Of a stretch of DNA of 64,000 nt, positions 60,171 through 64,000 are shown in pieces. This DNA comes from an uncultured cyanobacterium. GTDB taxonomy: Bacteria > Cyanobacteriota > Cyanobacteriia > PCC-6307 > Cyanobiaceae. Numbering within the stretch: the stretch's first letter is position 1; each line of letters starts with the position of its first letter. The notes beneath the pieces are model-generated. The model was not told where the DNA came from. It saw only the letters and a list, made by a program, of their open reading frames with translations, and searched no databases. The translations under genes were made by a program, and so were the position numbers. The DNA is taken from contig CAIOGZ010000032.1 in assembly GCA_903858015.1 (NCBI GenBank), positions 1 to 64,000 on the forward strand, given 5' to 3'.

Positions 60171-61436
60171 TCAGGGTGTTGGCGATGCTTGACGCGGCAG
60201 CCCGCCGGCCACTAATACCGCCACCGCCAGCATCAAGGCGATGCCAAACCAGAAGGGGCTCTGCCGGCCGGCGGTTTCGTAGGCCAGGCCCGCCAGCGGT
60301 GGGCCGATGAAGCTGCCGGCACTTTGGAGGCCCTGGAGGCTGCCTAAGGCCGCACCCTGGCCCGAGCCCTCCAGCCGGCGGGAGACGAGGCTGCGCAGGC
60401 AGGGTGTGACCAGGCCAGTGCCCAGGGCCAGTAGCGCCACGCCCGTGAACACGGTGGGGATCGCTGCAGCGGGCCGGGCCAGGGGGACCAGCAGGCAGCC
60501 GGCCACCACGCAGCCCAGGCCCAGCAGGCTGAGCCGCCATTCGCCAAAGCGCTGCACCAGGGGTCCGATCAGGCCGCCCTGCACCACCGTGGCCACCACC
60601 CCCACCACCAGGAAGGCCAGGGCTGCGAGCTCGGGACCCCAGCCGAAGGCCTGGCGGAAGTAGAGCACCAGCATCGCGGTGAAGCCACTGAAGGCCAGGA
60701 AGAAGAGGAAGAAGGCGGCACTGAGGCGCTGCAGCTGGGGATTGACGAACACCCTGGCCAGCTGGCTGAAGGGCTGCAATTCCCGTCGCCGCGGCAGGGC
60801 CAGCCGGGCTTGGGGCGGGTGGGTTTCCGGCAGCAGGGCGAGCACCACCACCAGGTTGACCAGGGCGAAGCCCACGGCCACAAACAGCGGCAGGGTGACG
60901 GAATGGCGGGCCAGCAGACTCCCCAGGCCGGGTCCGAGGATGAAACCCAGCCCGAAGGCCACACCGATCAGGCCGAAGGCGCGGGCCCGCTGCTCCGGTG
61001 GGGTGATGTCCGCCAGCACGGCGGCGGCCGTGGCGGCGGTGCCGCCGCTCAGCCCGTCGATCAGGCGGGCCAGGAACAGCAGGGCCAGGGGCAGGCCGGT
61101 GGCCGCCGCGCCCGGCCAAAAACTCTGCCAGGGCAGGCTGACGCTGAGGGCGAACAGGCCCAGGCCCAGTACCGAGCCGGCTACGCAGATCGCCATCACC
61201 GGCCGGCGGCCGAAGCGATCGCTGAGGGCACCAATCAGGGGGGTGGCGCTGAACTGGGCCACGGCATAGGTGCCTGCCAGGAAGCCGAGGGTGCGGCCAT
61301 CGCTGCTGAACTCGGCCAGCAGGAAGGGCAGCAGCGGCAGCACCAGGCTTTCGCCGAGCCGGTCGTTGAGCAGGGTCAGAAAGGCGCCCAGCCTGGGGGA
61401 AGGTCGTCCGATCGGCACGGCGGCCACCCGCGGCAA
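60171..61436 (-). CDS. Major facilitator superfamily transporter (TetA/drug:H+ antiporter type)
   Basis: A 421-residue protein with about 12 membrane helices. Helices 2-3 carry the MFS loop GALSDRFGRRPVMAICVAG, helix 4 has LFLARLIDGLSGGTAATAAA, and helix 5 has the antiporter-type GLGFILGPGLGSLL (motif C, GxxxGPxxGG-like). The second half repeats the fold (LIGPLVQRFGEWRLSLLG). It probably exports small hydrophobic or tetracycline-like compounds by proton antiport; the physiological substrate is unknown. The start is uncertain: TTG at 61436 gives the full length, and in-frame GTG codons at 61427 and 61418 are alternatives. It is divergent from sdhC with a gap of only 49 nt. Confidence 0.9.
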   Translation of the reverse strand: MPRVAAVPIGRPSPRLGAFLTLLNDRLGESLVLPLLPFLLAEFSSDGRTLGFLAGTYAVAQFSATPLIGALSDRFGRRPVMAICVAGSVLGLGLFALSVSLPWQSFWPGAAATGLPLALLFLARLIDGLSGGTAATAAAVLADITPPEQRARAFGLIGVAFGLGFILGPGLGSLLARHSVTLPLFVAVGFALVNLVVVLALLPETHPPQARLALPRRRELQPFSQLARVFVNPQLQRLSAAFFLFFLAFSGFTAMLVLYFRQAFGWGPELAALAFLVVGVVATVVQGGLIGPLVQRFGEWRLSLLGLGCVVAGCLLVPLARPAAAIPTVFTGVALLALGTGLVTPCLRSLVSRRLEGSGQGAALGSLQGLQSAGSFIGPPLAGLAYETAGRQSPFWFGIALMLAVAVLVAGGLPRQASPTP

Positions 61437-61485
61437 CGCACCACATTCCCATAGGGGTCATGCCCCACCCCTGGCTGGGGTGAGG

Positions 61486-62219
61486 ATGGGGGTTCGCCGC
61501 TGCCGAGCCTGCATGGCTGCTCCTGGGTCTGGCTCCGGCCCTGCCCCGCGACCCCCGTTTTCAGCGGTGGGCGGCCCGTTGATTGCCTTGTCCGGGCTGC
61601 TGTTAGTGCTGTTTCTGGTGGCCCATCTGGCGGGCGCCAGCTTGGCGCTGTTCCATCCGCCCGCCTTCGAGGCCCTGGCAACCTGGCTGCACCGCCAGCC
61701 CTGGCTGGGAGGCTTTGAACTAGGGCTGCTCGCTGCTTTGCTGCTCCATCCCGCCCTGGCCTTGGCCCGAAGCCTGGCCGCCCGAACCGCCCGGGGCCCC
61801 GCCGCAGGCCCGCTCCGCAGCCGCCGCGGCCCTGGCCTGGAGGGGCTGGCCGCCCTGGCGGCCGGCTGGTCGCCTTGGACAGGGGCGCTGGTGCTGCTGT
61901 TTTTGGTCGTCCATCTGGCCCAGTTGCGTTGGCAGCGGCCGCTGGCCGGCGCTGAACTGGCGGCCGTTCAGCAGGCCCTTGGTTCCCCGGCGGGCCTCCT
62001 GCTTTATGGCCTGGCCGGTGGGGCCCTGGCCCTGCATCTGTTGCATGGCCATGAGAGCGCCCACCGCAGCCTCGGCTGGCTGCAGGCCGCCAACCGCAGC
62101 CGGATCCGCTGGGCGGGTCGGGCCCTGGCGCTGCTGCTGGGCGCGGGCTTCAGCCTGCTGCCGCTGGCGCTCGTGCTCAGGGCCTGGGATTGGCGCGCCA
62201 CCCTGGTTGGAGTGGCGCG

Positions 62220-62223
<4 letters not shown>
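61486..62223 (+). CDS. sdhC: Succinate dehydrogenase cytochrome b558-type membrane subunit
   Basis: A 245-residue protein with five hydrophobic segments. Histidines suitable as haem ligands lie in membrane segments: [49 protein letters not shown] and [20 protein letters not shown]. The five-helix, single-chain layout and the HGxxSxxRSLGW-like motif fit the b558 family of SdhC found in Bacillus- and epsilonproteobacteria-type enzymes. Starts at 61486 (preceded by GGGGTGAGG) and 61513 are both possible; longer frames run into the MFS gene. Its TGA overlaps the sdhA ATG (ATGA), indicating translational coupling. Confidence 0.8.

Positions 62224-64000
<1,777 letters not shown>

Noticed and set aside
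60157-61461. A second long minus-strand frame over the MFS transporter
   Set aside because: Its translation is Pro/Gly/Arg-rich without membrane helices. The frame 60171-61436 gives a clear 12-helix MFS protein.
61270-61485. Extended N-terminus of SdhC starting at 61270
   Set aside because: The extension would overlap the divergent MFS gene by more than 160 nt and is Ser/Arg-rich with no family likeness. Starts at 61486 or 61513 are preferred.

Overview
The window looks like a chromosome segment of a high-GC picocyanobacterium (Synechococcus/Cyanobium-type). The evidence is the photosystem II lipoprotein CyanoQ (psbQ), a phytol kinase, a group 2 sigma-70 factor, AcnB, copies of the GCGATCGC (HIP1) palindrome, and an overall GC content that looks close to two thirds. 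No rRNA, tRNA, transposase or CRISPR array was seen.

Two thirds of the window (1-43308, minus strand) is one uninterrupted reading frame of at least 14,436 codons that starts at 43308 and runs off the left edge. It encodes a giant, secreted or surface-type multidomain protein. In N- to C-terminal order (right to left on the map) I see: no Sec signal; a non-repetitive head; three OmpA/MotB-like modules; alternating helical and beta modules present five and about six times; an M10-type zinc metalloprotease domain; a long RTX calcium-binding block; beta-propeller-like stretches; two smaller RTX blocks; a PA14 domain; FG-GAP/VCBS repeats; an LVIVD-like propeller; two cadherin-like domains; a choice-of-anchor-like segment; two Calx-beta domains; and tryptophan-rich (W_rich_C) repeats at the edge. 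A 95-residue DUF6447-type gene lies 47 nt upstream and probably shares its promoter, which sits in an AT-rich patch.

From 43.9 kb to the right edge the genes are ordinary core genes, tightly packed: thiO-like oxidase and psbQ (minus); purU and an O-antigen-ligase-like membrane protein (plus); a radical SAM protein, two paralogous small lipoproteins each with its own terminator, and acnB (minus); a class I DAHP synthase and a CIRCE-controlled orphan gene (plus); a minus-strand run of MFS transporter, ppk1, group 2 sigma factor and phytol kinase; then sdhC and sdhA (plus, sdhA cut by the right edge).

The strongest leads are the giant gene with its embedded protease and OmpA-like modules, and a perfect HrcA/CIRCE operator in front of an uncharacterised 128-residue protein instead of a chaperone gene. 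Domain names are pattern-based readings of my own translation. No database search was possible.
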